Part shown: positions 16,834 to 23,279 of the stretch, piece by piece
Position numbering within the stretch: position 1 is the stretch's first letter
Layout: every line of letters starts with the position of its first letter
Origin: an uncultured Clostridia bacterium
GTDB taxonomy: Bacteria > Bacillota > Clostridia > Oscillospirales > Acutalibacteraceae
Assembly (NCBI GenBank): GCA_947169745.1
Contig: CAMVQZ010000010.1
Coordinates: 1 to 42,213, forward strand
Length of the DNA stretch: 42,213 bases
Reading direction: 5' to 3'
The notes under the pieces: model-generated
What the model was told of the DNA's origin: nothing
The model's database searches: none
Seen by the model: only the letters and a program-made list of their open reading frames with translations
Made by a program: the position numbers and the translations under genes

Positions 16834-17832
16834 ATGAAAACAGCGGAACTCAGATTAACACAGGAATGGGACAAAACCTTCCCGAAAAGCGAAAAGGTCA
16901 GCCACAGCAAGGTGACCTTCATCAACCGTTACGGTATAACCCTTGCGGCGGATATGTATGTTCCGGAAAATGCAGAGGGAAAGCTGCCGGCAATAGCAGT
17001 ATCGGGACCCTTCGGCGCAGTCAAGGAGCAGTGCTCAGGATTGTATGCTCAGACAATGGCGGAGCGCGGCTTTCTGACCATAGCCTTTGACCCGTCCTTC
17101 ACAGGTGAAAGCGGCGGTCAGCCCAGATATATGGCATCTCCCGATATCAATACCGAGGATTTTATGGCAGCGGTGGATTTCCTTTCTGTCAATGAGCTTG
17201 TCGATCCGGACAGGATAGGCATTATCGGCATCTGCGGCTGGGGCGGAATGGCGATCAATACTGCGGCTCTCGATACACGCATCAAAGCCACAGTCGCATC
17301 CACCATGTACGATATGACAAGAGTTAATGCAAACGGCTATTTTGATTCCGAGGACAGCGAGGAAAAGCGCTATGAGAAAAAAGCGGCTCTCTGCGCCCAG
17401 AGAATTGCTGATTATAAAGCAGGCGAATACAAGCCCGGCGGCGGTGTGGTCGATCCACTGCCCGAAGATGCTCCGTTCTTTGTAAAGGACTATTACGACT
17501 ACTATAAAACAGACCGCGGGTATCATAAGAGATCGCTGAATTCCAACCGCGGCTGGAATGTTATCGGCTGCGAGTCATTTATGAATCAGCCCATCCTGCA
17601 ATATTCAAACGAGATACGCAGCGCCGTTTTACTGATACACGGCGAAAAGGCTCATTCCTGCTATTTCAGCAGGGACGCATATGCCAATATGATCAATGAC
17701 AGCAAATATACAGGGAATAAAGAGCTGCATATCATCCCTGATGCAGTTCATACAGACCTGTATGACGGCGGCGGCAAGGATGCGATCCCCTTCGATAAGC
17801 TGGAAGCATTTTTCAATGAATATCTGAAATAA
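16834..17832 (+). CDS. Alpha/beta hydrolase with Cys in the nucleophile elbow
   Basis: 332 aa; the ATG at 16834 is preferred because AAAGGAG (16818-16824) sits just before it. The fold is a dienelactone-hydrolase-like alpha/beta hydrolase: NRYGITLAADMYVPE at the start, the elbow GICGWGG near residue 132 with Cys where most family members have Ser, and the His in DAVHTDLYDG near the end. The same Cys elbow occurs in the YcjY-type hydrolases I know of. No signal peptide, so cytoplasmic. The substrate cannot be read from sequence; the operon (lipoprotein, this enzyme, flavin reductase, MerR) suggests handling of a reactive carbonyl or xenobiotic. Confidence 0.88.
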   Translation: MKTAELRLTQEWDKTFPKSEKVSHSKVTFINRYGITLAADMYVPENAEGKLPAIAVSGPFGAVKEQCSGLYAQTMAERGFLTIAFDPSFTGESGGQPRYMASPDINTEDFMAAVDFLSVNELVDPDRIGIIGICGWGGMAINTAALDTRIKATVASTMYDMTRVNANGYFDSEDSEEKRYEKKAALCAQRIADYKAGEYKPGGGVVDPLPEDAPFFVKDYYDYYKTDRGYHKRSLNSNRGWNVIGCESFMNQPILQYSNEIRSAVLLIHGEKAHSCYFSRDAYANMINDSKYTGNKELHIIPDAVHTDLYDGGGKDAIPFDKLEAFFNEYLK

Positions 17833-17844
17833 GGAGAGTTTGCT

Positions 17845-18387
17845 ATGGCTAAAAAAGTATTGATAATCAGCACAAGCATACGACCCGGCAGCAACTCGGA
17901 AATACTCGCCAATGCCTTTGCTGACGGAGCAAGGGCATCAGGCAATGAGGTGGAGATCGTTTCCCTCAGAGATAAGACAATCGGCTTTTGCAGGGGTTGT
18001 TTTGCCTGTCAGAAGCTGGGACACTGCGTGATAAAGGACGATGCTAACGAGATCACGGAAAAGCTTCTTGATGCGCAGGTCGTTGTCTGGGCGACGCCGA
18101 TCTATTATTACGAAATGTGCGGCCAGATGAAAACGATGATCGACCGTGCCAATTCTCTTTTCCCCCGTGATTATCAGTTCAGGGATGTCTATCTGCTCTC
18201 CGTTGCCGCAGAGGACGAGGACTATACGGATGAAGGTGCAGTAAAGGGCGTACAGGGCTGGATAGACTGCTTTGAAAAAGCCCGCTTTGCCGGAAAGGTA
18301 TTTGCTGGCGGCTTTACAGAGCCAAAGGCTATCGAGGGCAGCGAAAAGCTGAAAGAAGCCTACGAAACAGGAAAAGCAATACAGTAA
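17845..18387 (+). CDS. NAD(P)H-dependent FMN reductase / iron-sulfur-flavoprotein-like flavodoxin
   Basis: 180 aa, ATG at 17845 after AAGGAGAG. Flavodoxin-like fold: the phosphate loop STSIRPGSNSE near residue 10 binds FMN phosphate, and ATPIYYYEMCGQMKTMIDR is the isoalloxazine loop. The segment CRGCFACQKLGHC (about residues 49-61) is the compact cysteine pattern of Isf-type flavoproteins, which can bind a 4Fe-4S cluster. It probably passes electrons from NAD(P)H to small oxidised substrates. Last gene of the MerR-controlled operon, 12 bp after the hydrolase, followed by a terminator. Confidence 0.88.
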   Translation: MAKKVLIISTSIRPGSNSEILANAFADGARASGNEVEIVSLRDKTIGFCRGCFACQKLGHCVIKDDANEITEKLLDAQVVVWATPIYYYEMCGQMKTMIDRANSLFPRDYQFRDVYLLSVAAEDEDYTDEGAVKGVQGWIDCFEKARFAGKVFAGGFTEPKAIEGSEKLKEAYETGKAIQ

Positions 18388-18401
18388 AAAACTATTATCA
18401 G

Positions 18402-18440
18402 AACCAGCCCGAGCACTCTATGCCAGGGCTGGTTTTATAA
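18402..18440 (+). terminator. Rho-independent terminator of the lipoprotein-hydrolase-reductase operon
   Basis: AACCAGCCC (18402-18410) pairs with GGGCTGGTT (18426-18434), followed by TTATAATTT, 15 nt after the stop at 18387. Confidence 0.85.
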
Positions 18441-18651
18441 TTTCATAAACAGAAATAAGAAGTACAAATGTAAAACTGAAAAGTTTTTGCATAAGGATAA
18501 TACTTCTCAGTAAGCTTGTAACATATCTTATACACTTTTTCGCTTCTGTAAGGTAAATGTATTATCAATATCTTAATCATCGTTATATACAAAAACGGTA
18601 TATATATATTGTGTAATTTATAGAAAAACACAAGGCGTCAGGGATCTGCAC

Positions 18652-18680
18652 TTGATAATTGTATTAAAAAATAAGATAAT
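18652..18680 (+). promoter_or_regulatory. Promoter of the starch-binding protein gene
   Basis: TTGATA (18652-18657) and GATAAT (18675-18680) are separated by 17 bp and each match five of six consensus bases. Initiation near 18687 leaves a 5' leader of about 178 nt before the ATG at 18865. The stretch 18441-18651 is AT-rich and holds nothing else I can name. Confidence 0.55.
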
Positions 18681-18720
18681 AATAGTATCTACAGTAAGCA
18701 GCTTGATAACTGTTGTCCTA

Positions 18721-18791
18721 TCCGTCTGGCCCCGGAGGTCAGTGTCCGGTCTCCTGCTGTGCAGGTTACGCGGTCAACGGGCAGACCCGGA
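18721..18791 (+). ncRNA. Structured GC-rich leader RNA of unknown class
   Basis: A GC-rich island in an AT-rich region, between the promoter and the start codon. GTCTG (18724-18728) can pair with CAGAC (18782-18786), extended by TCC/GGA (18721-18723 with 18789-18791). Inside, CCTGC (18753-18757) pairs with GCAGG (18761-18765) and GGAG (18734-18737) with CTCC (18751-18754); the last two helices overlap and may be alternatives. It does not match the riboswitch consensus sequences I know, including c-di-GMP, cobalamin, guanidine and THF. It could be a regulatory leader or a decayed element. Confidence 0.35.
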
Positions 18792-18864
18792 TACGGCATT
18801 GTTAAAAGCTTTGCTGCTATTATTCATTAAGCTCTTATCAAATTACAGATCGGGGGTAAATTCA

Positions 18865-21228
18865 ATGACAAAAAAGATAAGAAAACCTTTGAGTATCATT
18901 TTATCACTTATGATGATACTCAGCGTATTCACTATCATTCCGACTACGGCGAATGCGTTCGTCACCGGAGAATCCACCTTCTATGTTGTGGGCAGCTTTA
19001 CAGACTGGCAGACTGATGCTGCATACATTTTGGCAAAGAATACAGAAGCCGAGGGCGAATATTATTTGTCCGGCGTTGATCTGCATAAGGATGATGAGTT
19101 CAAGGTAGTAGAGACCAACGGCAGCATTCAGGGCTTTGAGCCGGTATGGTATCCCGAGGGCTTTGACAACAGCTATATTGTCAGTGCTGACGGAACCTAC
19201 GACATCTACTTCCGCCCGAATTATGACGGCGGCGAGGATTGGTACTTTAACTGCATATATGTTGCAAGCGCAACTCCTAAGCCGGAGACCTACACCATTA
19301 CCTGGAATAACTGGGACGGCACAGAGCTTGAAAAGGACGAAAATGTAGAAGAGGGCGCAATCCCGACCTACGATGGCGCAGCTCCCACAAAGCCCGCTGA
19401 TGGAGATACTGCTTATGAGTTTGCAGGCTGGGATCCCGAGGTCACTGCGGTAACAGGCGATGCGGTCTATACTGCGACATTTTCCGTAAAAGAGATCTCC
19501 GAGGTAGAGACCAGCGAAACTGTCACGCTGTACTTCACAAACAATATGTACTGGGGATCTGTCAACGCTTACATATGGAAAGAGGGCGGCGATGAGTACG
19601 CTGGCTGGCCCGGCGTAGCTGCTGACTATGTGGGCAAAAACGATTTCGGCGAGGGCGTATACAGCATAACTATTGATACCAACGATTATGACTATGTGCT
19701 CTTTAACGGTACCGGCGGTATCACTGTTGATATAAACGTCAACGAAGCGGTTGCCGGAGGCGGTGGTATCTACTGCCTCGATACCATGGATGAATCAGGT
19801 CACTATGATGTAGGCTTTTACGAATATATCGCACCCACCACAACCTACACCGTAATCTGGAAAAACTGGGACGGCACAGAGCTTGAAAAGGACGAAAATG
19901 CAGAAGAGGGCGCAATTCCCGAATATAACGGCGATACACCCACAAAACCCGAGGACGACGAATATACATATGAGTTTTCCGGCTGGGATCCGGAGATCGC
20001 AGAGGTTACAGGAGACGCAGTATATACAGCTCAGTTCACTTCTGTACCGAAAGAAGAGCCTGTCCCCGGAGAATCCACCTTCTATGTTGTGGGCAGCTTT
20101 ACAGACTGGCAGACTGATGCTGCATACATTTTGGCAAAGAATACAGAAGCCGAGGGCGAATATTATTTGTCCGGCGTTGATCTGCATAAGGATGATGAGT
20201 TCAAGGTAGTAGAGACCAACGGCAGCATTCAGGGCTTTGAGCCGGTATGGTATCCCGAGGGCTTTGACAACAGCTATATTGTCAGTGCTGACGGAACCTA
20301 CGACATCTACTTCCGCCCGAATTATAACGGCGGCGAGGATTGGTACTTTAACTGCATATATGTTGCCGACGTAATTCCTGCCGAGCTGGAAAACACCTCT
20401 TCTGTTGATAACGAAGCTGTTCCTGCAGGCAGCAAGGTAACTATCACAGGCAGCGCCAAGGGAGGCTCTCCTGATTACACTTATGCATACTTCTACAAGC
20501 TGAGTACAAAGAATTCCTGGAATAAGATATCAGACGGATTTGTTTCCGATACCAGCCAGACTCTTAAGTTAGGCAAGGTCGGAGATTATGATATCAAGGT
20601 CATTGTCAAAGACAGCGATGGATGTACAATAGAAAAGCTGCTGAAGGTTACTGCTATCGGTCCTGTTGTAAACGACTCAACTCTCAGCGAGGATGAGACA
20701 TTTATCGGCAGCGATGTAAGCATTAATGCAGCAGCAACCGGCGGCAGCGGAGAATATACTTATGCATACTTCTATAAGCTGAGCACAAAGAATTCCTGGA
20801 ACAAGTTATCAGACGGTTTTGTCTCCGATACCAGCAAGACCTTCAAGGCAGGAAAGGTCGGAGAATATGATGTCAGAGTAATTGTAAAGGACAGCTCAGG
20901 CAAAACAGATGACAAGAAAATGAAGCTTGTTTCCAGAAAGCTTCTTGAAAACACTTCCACAATCACTCCTGATGATGTAGCTGTGGGAAGCAAGATCAGC
21001 ATCAATGCATCAGCAATAGGCATCAGCGGAGAATATACTTATGCATACTTCTATAAGCTGAGCACAAAGAATTCCTGGAACAAGTTATCAGACGGTTTTG
21101 TCTCCGATACCAGCAAGACTCTTAAGTTAGGCAAGCCCGGAGAATTTGAGCTCAGGGTAATCGTAAAAGACAGCGACGGCAGAACAGACGAAAAGAGATT
21201 TGTTGTCAGTTGTATAGAATACTCTTAA
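18865..21228 (+). CDS. Secreted multimodular starch-binding protein
   Basis: 787 aa from the ATG at 18865 (GGGGGT 8 nt upstream); a longer frame from a TTG at 18652 runs through the promoter and leader. Signal peptide about 1-32 (IILSLMMILSVF...TANA). Then, by approximate residue: a beta-rich module 34-134 (STFYVVGSFTDWQ), a Listeria-Bacteroides-type repeat 141-210 (ITWNNWDGTELEKDE), a CBM26-like starch-binding module 217-322 (VTLYFTNNMYWGSVNAYIW, YAGWPG), a second Listeria-Bacteroides-type repeat 326-392, a near-exact second copy of the first module 401-501, and three tyrosine-rich repeats 507-787 (YTYAYFYKLSTKNSWNK). There is no catalytic domain, dockerin or sortase motif, so it is best read as a starch-capturing accessory protein or adhesin. 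It has its own promoter and terminator. Confidence 0.85.
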   Translation: MTKKIRKPLSIILSLMMILSVFTIIPTTANAFVTGESTFYVVGSFTDWQTDAAYILAKNTEAEGEYYLSGVDLHKDDEFKVVETNGSIQGFEPVWYPEGFDNSYIVSADGTYDIYFRPNYDGGEDWYFNCIYVASATPKPETYTITWNNWDGTELEKDENVEEGAIPTYDGAAPTKPADGDTAYEFAGWDPEVTAVTGDAVYTATFSVKEISEVETSETVTLYFTNNMYWGSVNAYIWKEGGDEYAGWPGVAADYVGKNDFGEGVYSITIDTNDYDYVLFNGTGGITVDINVNEAVAGGGGIYCLDTMDESGHYDVGFYEYIAPTTTYTVIWKNWDGTELEKDENAEEGAIPEYNGDTPTKPEDDEYTYEFSGWDPEIAEVTGDAVYTAQFTSVPKEEPVPGESTFYVVGSFTDWQTDAAYILAKNTEAEGEYYLSGVDLHKDDEFKVVETNGSIQGFEPVWYPEGFDNSYIVSADGTYDIYFRPNYNGGEDWYFNCIYVADVIPAELENTSSVDNEAVPAGSKVTITGSAKGGSPDYTYAYFYKLSTKNSWNKISDGFVSDTSQTLKLGKVGDYDIKVIVKDSDGCTIEKLLKVTAIGPVVNDSTLSEDETFIGSDVSINAAATGGSGEYTYAYFYKLSTKNSWNKLSDGFVSDTSKTFKAGKVGEYDVRVIVKDSSGKTDDKKMKLVSRKLLENTSTITPDDVAVGSKISINASAIGISGEYTYAYFYKLSTKNSWNKLSDGFVSDTSKTLKLGKPGEFELRVIVKDSDGRTDEKRFVVSCIEYS
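18965..19265 (+). repeat. 301-bp direct repeat, copy 1
   Basis: Identical to 20066-20366 except for one base I could find (TATGAC versus TATAAC, Asp to Asn). It encodes the first STFYVVGSFTDWQ module of the starch-binding protein. Synonymous sites are also identical, pointing to recent duplication or gene conversion. Confidence 0.9.
20066..20366 (+). repeat. 301-bp direct repeat, copy 2
   Basis: Second copy of 18965-19265, offset by 1101 bp (367 codons), so the frame is kept. Recombination between the copies would delete the intervening CBM26-like module in frame. Confidence 0.9.
20480..21190 (+). repeat. Three imperfect repeats coding for the Tyr-rich C-terminal modules
   Basis: The motif TYAYFYKLSTKNSWNK is encoded at about 20479, 20758 and 21037, one per roughly 279 bp. 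Copies two and three share a run of roughly 90 identical bases (about 20749-20842 and 21028-21121), again a sign of recent homogenisation. Confidence 0.8.
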
Positions 21229-21237
21229 TAATCCCCG

Positions 21238-21268
21238 GATCCGCAGCTTTCCCGCTGCGGATCTTTTT
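21238..21268 (+). terminator. Rho-independent terminator of the starch-binding protein gene
   Basis: GATCCGCAGC (21238-21247), loop TTTCCC, GCTGCGGATC (21254-21263), then TTTTT, right after the stop at 21228. From 21269 to 21464 I see nothing further. Confidence 0.92.
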
Positions 21269-21464
21269 CGTTAAAAAAGGTGATGTCCTATTATGTGATC
21301 CGGAATAAGTAACATCAGAACAAAGACGGCGGTTTGCCGACTCAAGAAAACGCATTATCGCATCGTTTGAAAGTATCTGCCCGCAGCACCCTCACAGGCT
21401 GGTTTATTCAGAAATTAACAATTACACTTCCCTGATAGCGAGCGCCCGCTTTGTATTATCAGGA

Positions 21465-21643
21465 TTAAGGCAACACCGCACAGAGATTGTGCGTCAGATT
21501 TCGAGCATAATTTTTTGTCAGATTGACAAAATCGACGCAGGAATACTGACGTATTTCAAGGAGATTTTGGCGAAAATGACGGAAAATTTGCCGGAAGATG
21601 GCGTGCAAAGCCGACAGGCGGTCGCCCAGCGGTGTTGCCTTAA
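21465..21643. mobile_element. Small non-autonomous repeat element, 179-bp full copy
   Basis: Begins TTAAGGCAACACCGC and ends with its inverse GCGGTGTTGCCTTAA. The interior is nearly identical to the 179-bp copy at 33231-33409. It encodes no transposase; the open frame across it on the minus strand is a by-product of the repeat. The terminal TTAA on both sides is compatible with a TTAA target duplication. Features fit a MITE mobilised in trans. Confidence 0.85.
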
Positions 21644-21711
21644 TTGTCACAGACTGATAGAATAATTGTTTTGACAACTATAATTTTACACTTATATCAT
21701 CATCCATAAGA

Positions 21712-21736
21712 AAAAAACGCCCTGCCGGAGCAGGGC
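21712..21736 (-). terminator. Rho-independent terminator of the DUF2325-DUF3793-flavodoxin operon
   Basis: GCCCTGC (21719-21725) and GCAGGGC (21730-21736) form a tight stem with loop CGGA. Read on the minus strand it is followed by GTTTTTTTC, downstream of the flavodoxin stop at 21826. Confidence 0.9.
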
Positions 21737-21825
21737 AATAATAGCAGATGTATTACGCACTTTGAAACACACATTCTGATACACAACTGATTGTTATGGA
21801 TATTTTGCATCAGACAATAACGACG

Positions 21826-22248
21826 TTATACCAGTGCAGCACCAAGCCTTTCGCAGGCTGCAATTGCCTCATCATCAGGAGCTTCGTTGGCTATAACGAA
21901 ATCCGCTGCAACATCTGCGCCGAGAGTCTTGACTTCCTCGTCCCAGTTTCTCATCCATTCGCCGTCGCCCCAGCCATAGGAGCCGAAAAGAACCACCTTC
22001 TTGCCGCGGAGCTTGTCCTTGATGCTTTCGTACATCGGCAGAAAATCGCTGTCCTCCAATTCCTCTGCACCCATTGCCGGGCACCCCAGGGCAACTGCGT
22101 CATAACAGTCAATCAGTTCTGCGCTGAATCTGTCAGCAGTGAAAATCTCTGCCTCGGCACCTGCATCCTTTGCGCCTTTAAGAACTGCATCAGCCATCAC
22201 CTCTGTATTGCCTGTTCCGCTCCAGTAAACTACTGCTACCTTACTCAT
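21826..22248 (-). CDS. Short-chain flavodoxin
   Basis: 140 aa, a usual flavodoxin length. The FMN phosphate loop WSGTGNTE lies at residues 9-16; LGCPAMGAEELED and FGSYGWGDGEWMRNW are the two loops that hold the flavin ring. It carries low-potential electrons and often replaces ferredoxin when iron is scarce. It is the last gene of a minus-strand operon with DUF3793 and DUF2325 genes whose promoter carries the same operator as the feo genes, consistent with iron-starvation expression. Confidence 0.92.
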   Translation of the reverse strand: MSKVAVVYWSGTGNTEVMADAVLKGAKDAGAEAEIFTADRFSAELIDCYDAVALGCPAMGAEELEDSDFLPMYESIKDKLRGKKVVLFGSYGWGDGEWMRNWDEEVKTLGADVAADFVIANEAPDDEAIAACERLGAALV

Positions 22249-22300
22249 ATTGATTTCTCCTTCGTATAATTATTTATCATAAGCCATAGGCTGAATGAAC

Positions 22301-22852
22301 TTAATAACATGCTGCCAGTTTTTCTACACTGATGCCTTTTGCCGAAAGTGAACAGCAAAGCTCCGTACAGCGCTTGTATTTTTCAAAGGTCGCCTGCGCT
22401 TTTTCTGCATTGCCGTATACCTTCCAGCAGCCCACACATTTACAGCACTGTGCTTTGTTTTCAATGAATCCACAGACATCCTCCGGGGGATAGCCTAAAA
22501 ACAGACCTATCTCGTGCGGGAAATCCTTGTTTTCTCTGAGCCTTTTTATAAGCTGGACAATGCAGAGATTCATATTTCCGCAGCTATATCCACAGCTTTG
22601 AAGCAATTTGTCAGCCAGTGAGTCTTTCAGATCTTTTTTCAGCTTTTCCGGACGGTAAAGGTACAGAAGCACCTTGTCTTCATTATGCCTCAGCGGTATG
22701 ATACGCAGTCCCTTGGAGCACAGCTTTTTATTCAGTATCTTCAGGGTGCTGTATTCCTGCTCCTTGCTGTCAAAATGACTGACAAACATATTAGCTGTCT
22801 TTAACCCGACGACTGTCGGGGAACAGTGTCTCAACAGTAATCCCTCTGACAT
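22301..22852 (-). CDS. DUF3793 family protein
   Basis: 183 aa, start at 22852 behind GGGAGTGAGG. The sequence matches the DUF3793 family as I know it: LYLYRPEKLKKDL, FPHEIGLFLGYPPEDVCGFI, and a Cys-rich stretch CCKCVGCWKVYG near residue 136. The family is common in Clostridia beside iron-transport genes and flavodoxins; its function is not established. The conserved cysteines suggest metal or redox chemistry. It sits 16 bp downstream of the DUF2325 gene in one operon. Confidence 0.85.
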   Translation of the reverse strand: MSEGLLLRHCSPTVVGLKTANMFVSHFDSKEQEYSTLKILNKKLCSKGLRIIPLRHNEDKVLLYLYRPEKLKKDLKDSLADKLLQSCGYSCGNMNLCIVQLIKRLRENKDFPHEIGLFLGYPPEDVCGFIENKAQCCKCVGCWKVYGNAEKAQATFEKYKRCTELCCSLSAKGISVEKLAACY

Positions 22853-22868
22853 TTATCCTCACTCCCTT

Positions 22869-23147
22869 TTATCCGGCATAGCGGTCAAGAATATTTTTCA
22901 AGGCTGATCTGGAGCCTGAATGAGAACGTTCCACCGGTATATTCCGCCCCTTTGCATTGTCCAGAGCGCATCGGAGCATTTTATGTGACATTGTATCCGT
23001 AAACAGCACCAGCAGATCGGGGCTTCCCATATTCTGCAATCCCCTGCACATTTTAGGATATACCTTTGCCTTGCATTTGTACATTTTACAAAGCTCCGTG
23101 TATTCCCTGACCATACATTCATTTCCACCTACAATTACTACACTCAT
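22869..23147 (-). CDS. DUF2325 family protein
   Basis: 92 aa. MSVVIVGGNECMVREYTELCKMY is the typical start of DUF2325 proteins (Rossmann-like beta strand and GGN turn), with LLVLFTDTMSHKM further on. Preceded by AGGAGG. First gene of the operon, directly behind an operator and promoter resembling those of feo. The molecular function of DUF2325 is unknown; the regulation predicted here points to metal homeostasis. Confidence 0.85.
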   Translation of the reverse strand: MSVVIVGGNECMVREYTELCKMYKCKAKVYPKMCRGLQNMGSPDLLVLFTDTMSHKMLRCALDNAKGRNIPVERSHSGSRSALKNILDRYAG

Positions 23148-23161
23148 ATTTCCTCCTGTAA

Positions 23162-23255
23162 TTAGATTTATCTAACCATTAAACCGAATCATTGGTCAGA
23201 TAACCCTTCTTACCTGACCAATGATAGTTTAACACATCTAACCATATTCTGTCAA
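23162..23255 (-). promoter_or_regulatory. DtxR-box promoter of the DUF2325 operon
   Basis: On the minus strand, TTGACA (23255-23250) and TAAACT (23231-23226) are 18 bp apart. The spacer and -10 carry a degenerate operator TTAGATGTGTTAA (23241-23229). Downstream a dyad (ATTGGTCAG at 23191-23199 with CTGACCAAT at 23214-23222) can form a hairpin. A second operator, TTAGATAAATCTAA (23175-23162), lies next to the ribosome binding site. The order promoter-operator, hairpin, operator resembles the feo leader. Confidence 0.75.
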
Positions 23256-23279
23256 TTCATATTTTTTGATTTTTCTTTT

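Noticed and set aside
18721-18791. Assignment of the leader to a known riboswitch class
   Set aside because: None of the conserved core sequences I know (c-di-GMP, cobalamin, THF, guanidine, fluoride) can be found.
18652-18864. N-terminal extension of the starch-binding protein from a TTG
   Set aside because: It covers the promoter and leader, and a clear signal peptide begins at the ATG at 18865.
21465-21677. 70-aa minus-strand ORF across the repeat element
   Set aside because: It is created by the MITE sequence itself; related frames appear wherever the element lies, with no ribosome binding site.
23191-23222. Dyad ATTGGTCAG...CTGACCAAT as terminator of the ABC permease gene
   Set aside because: It lies upstream of the DUF2325 gene, not downstream of any stop in the right orientation, and has no U-tract; treated as a leader structure.
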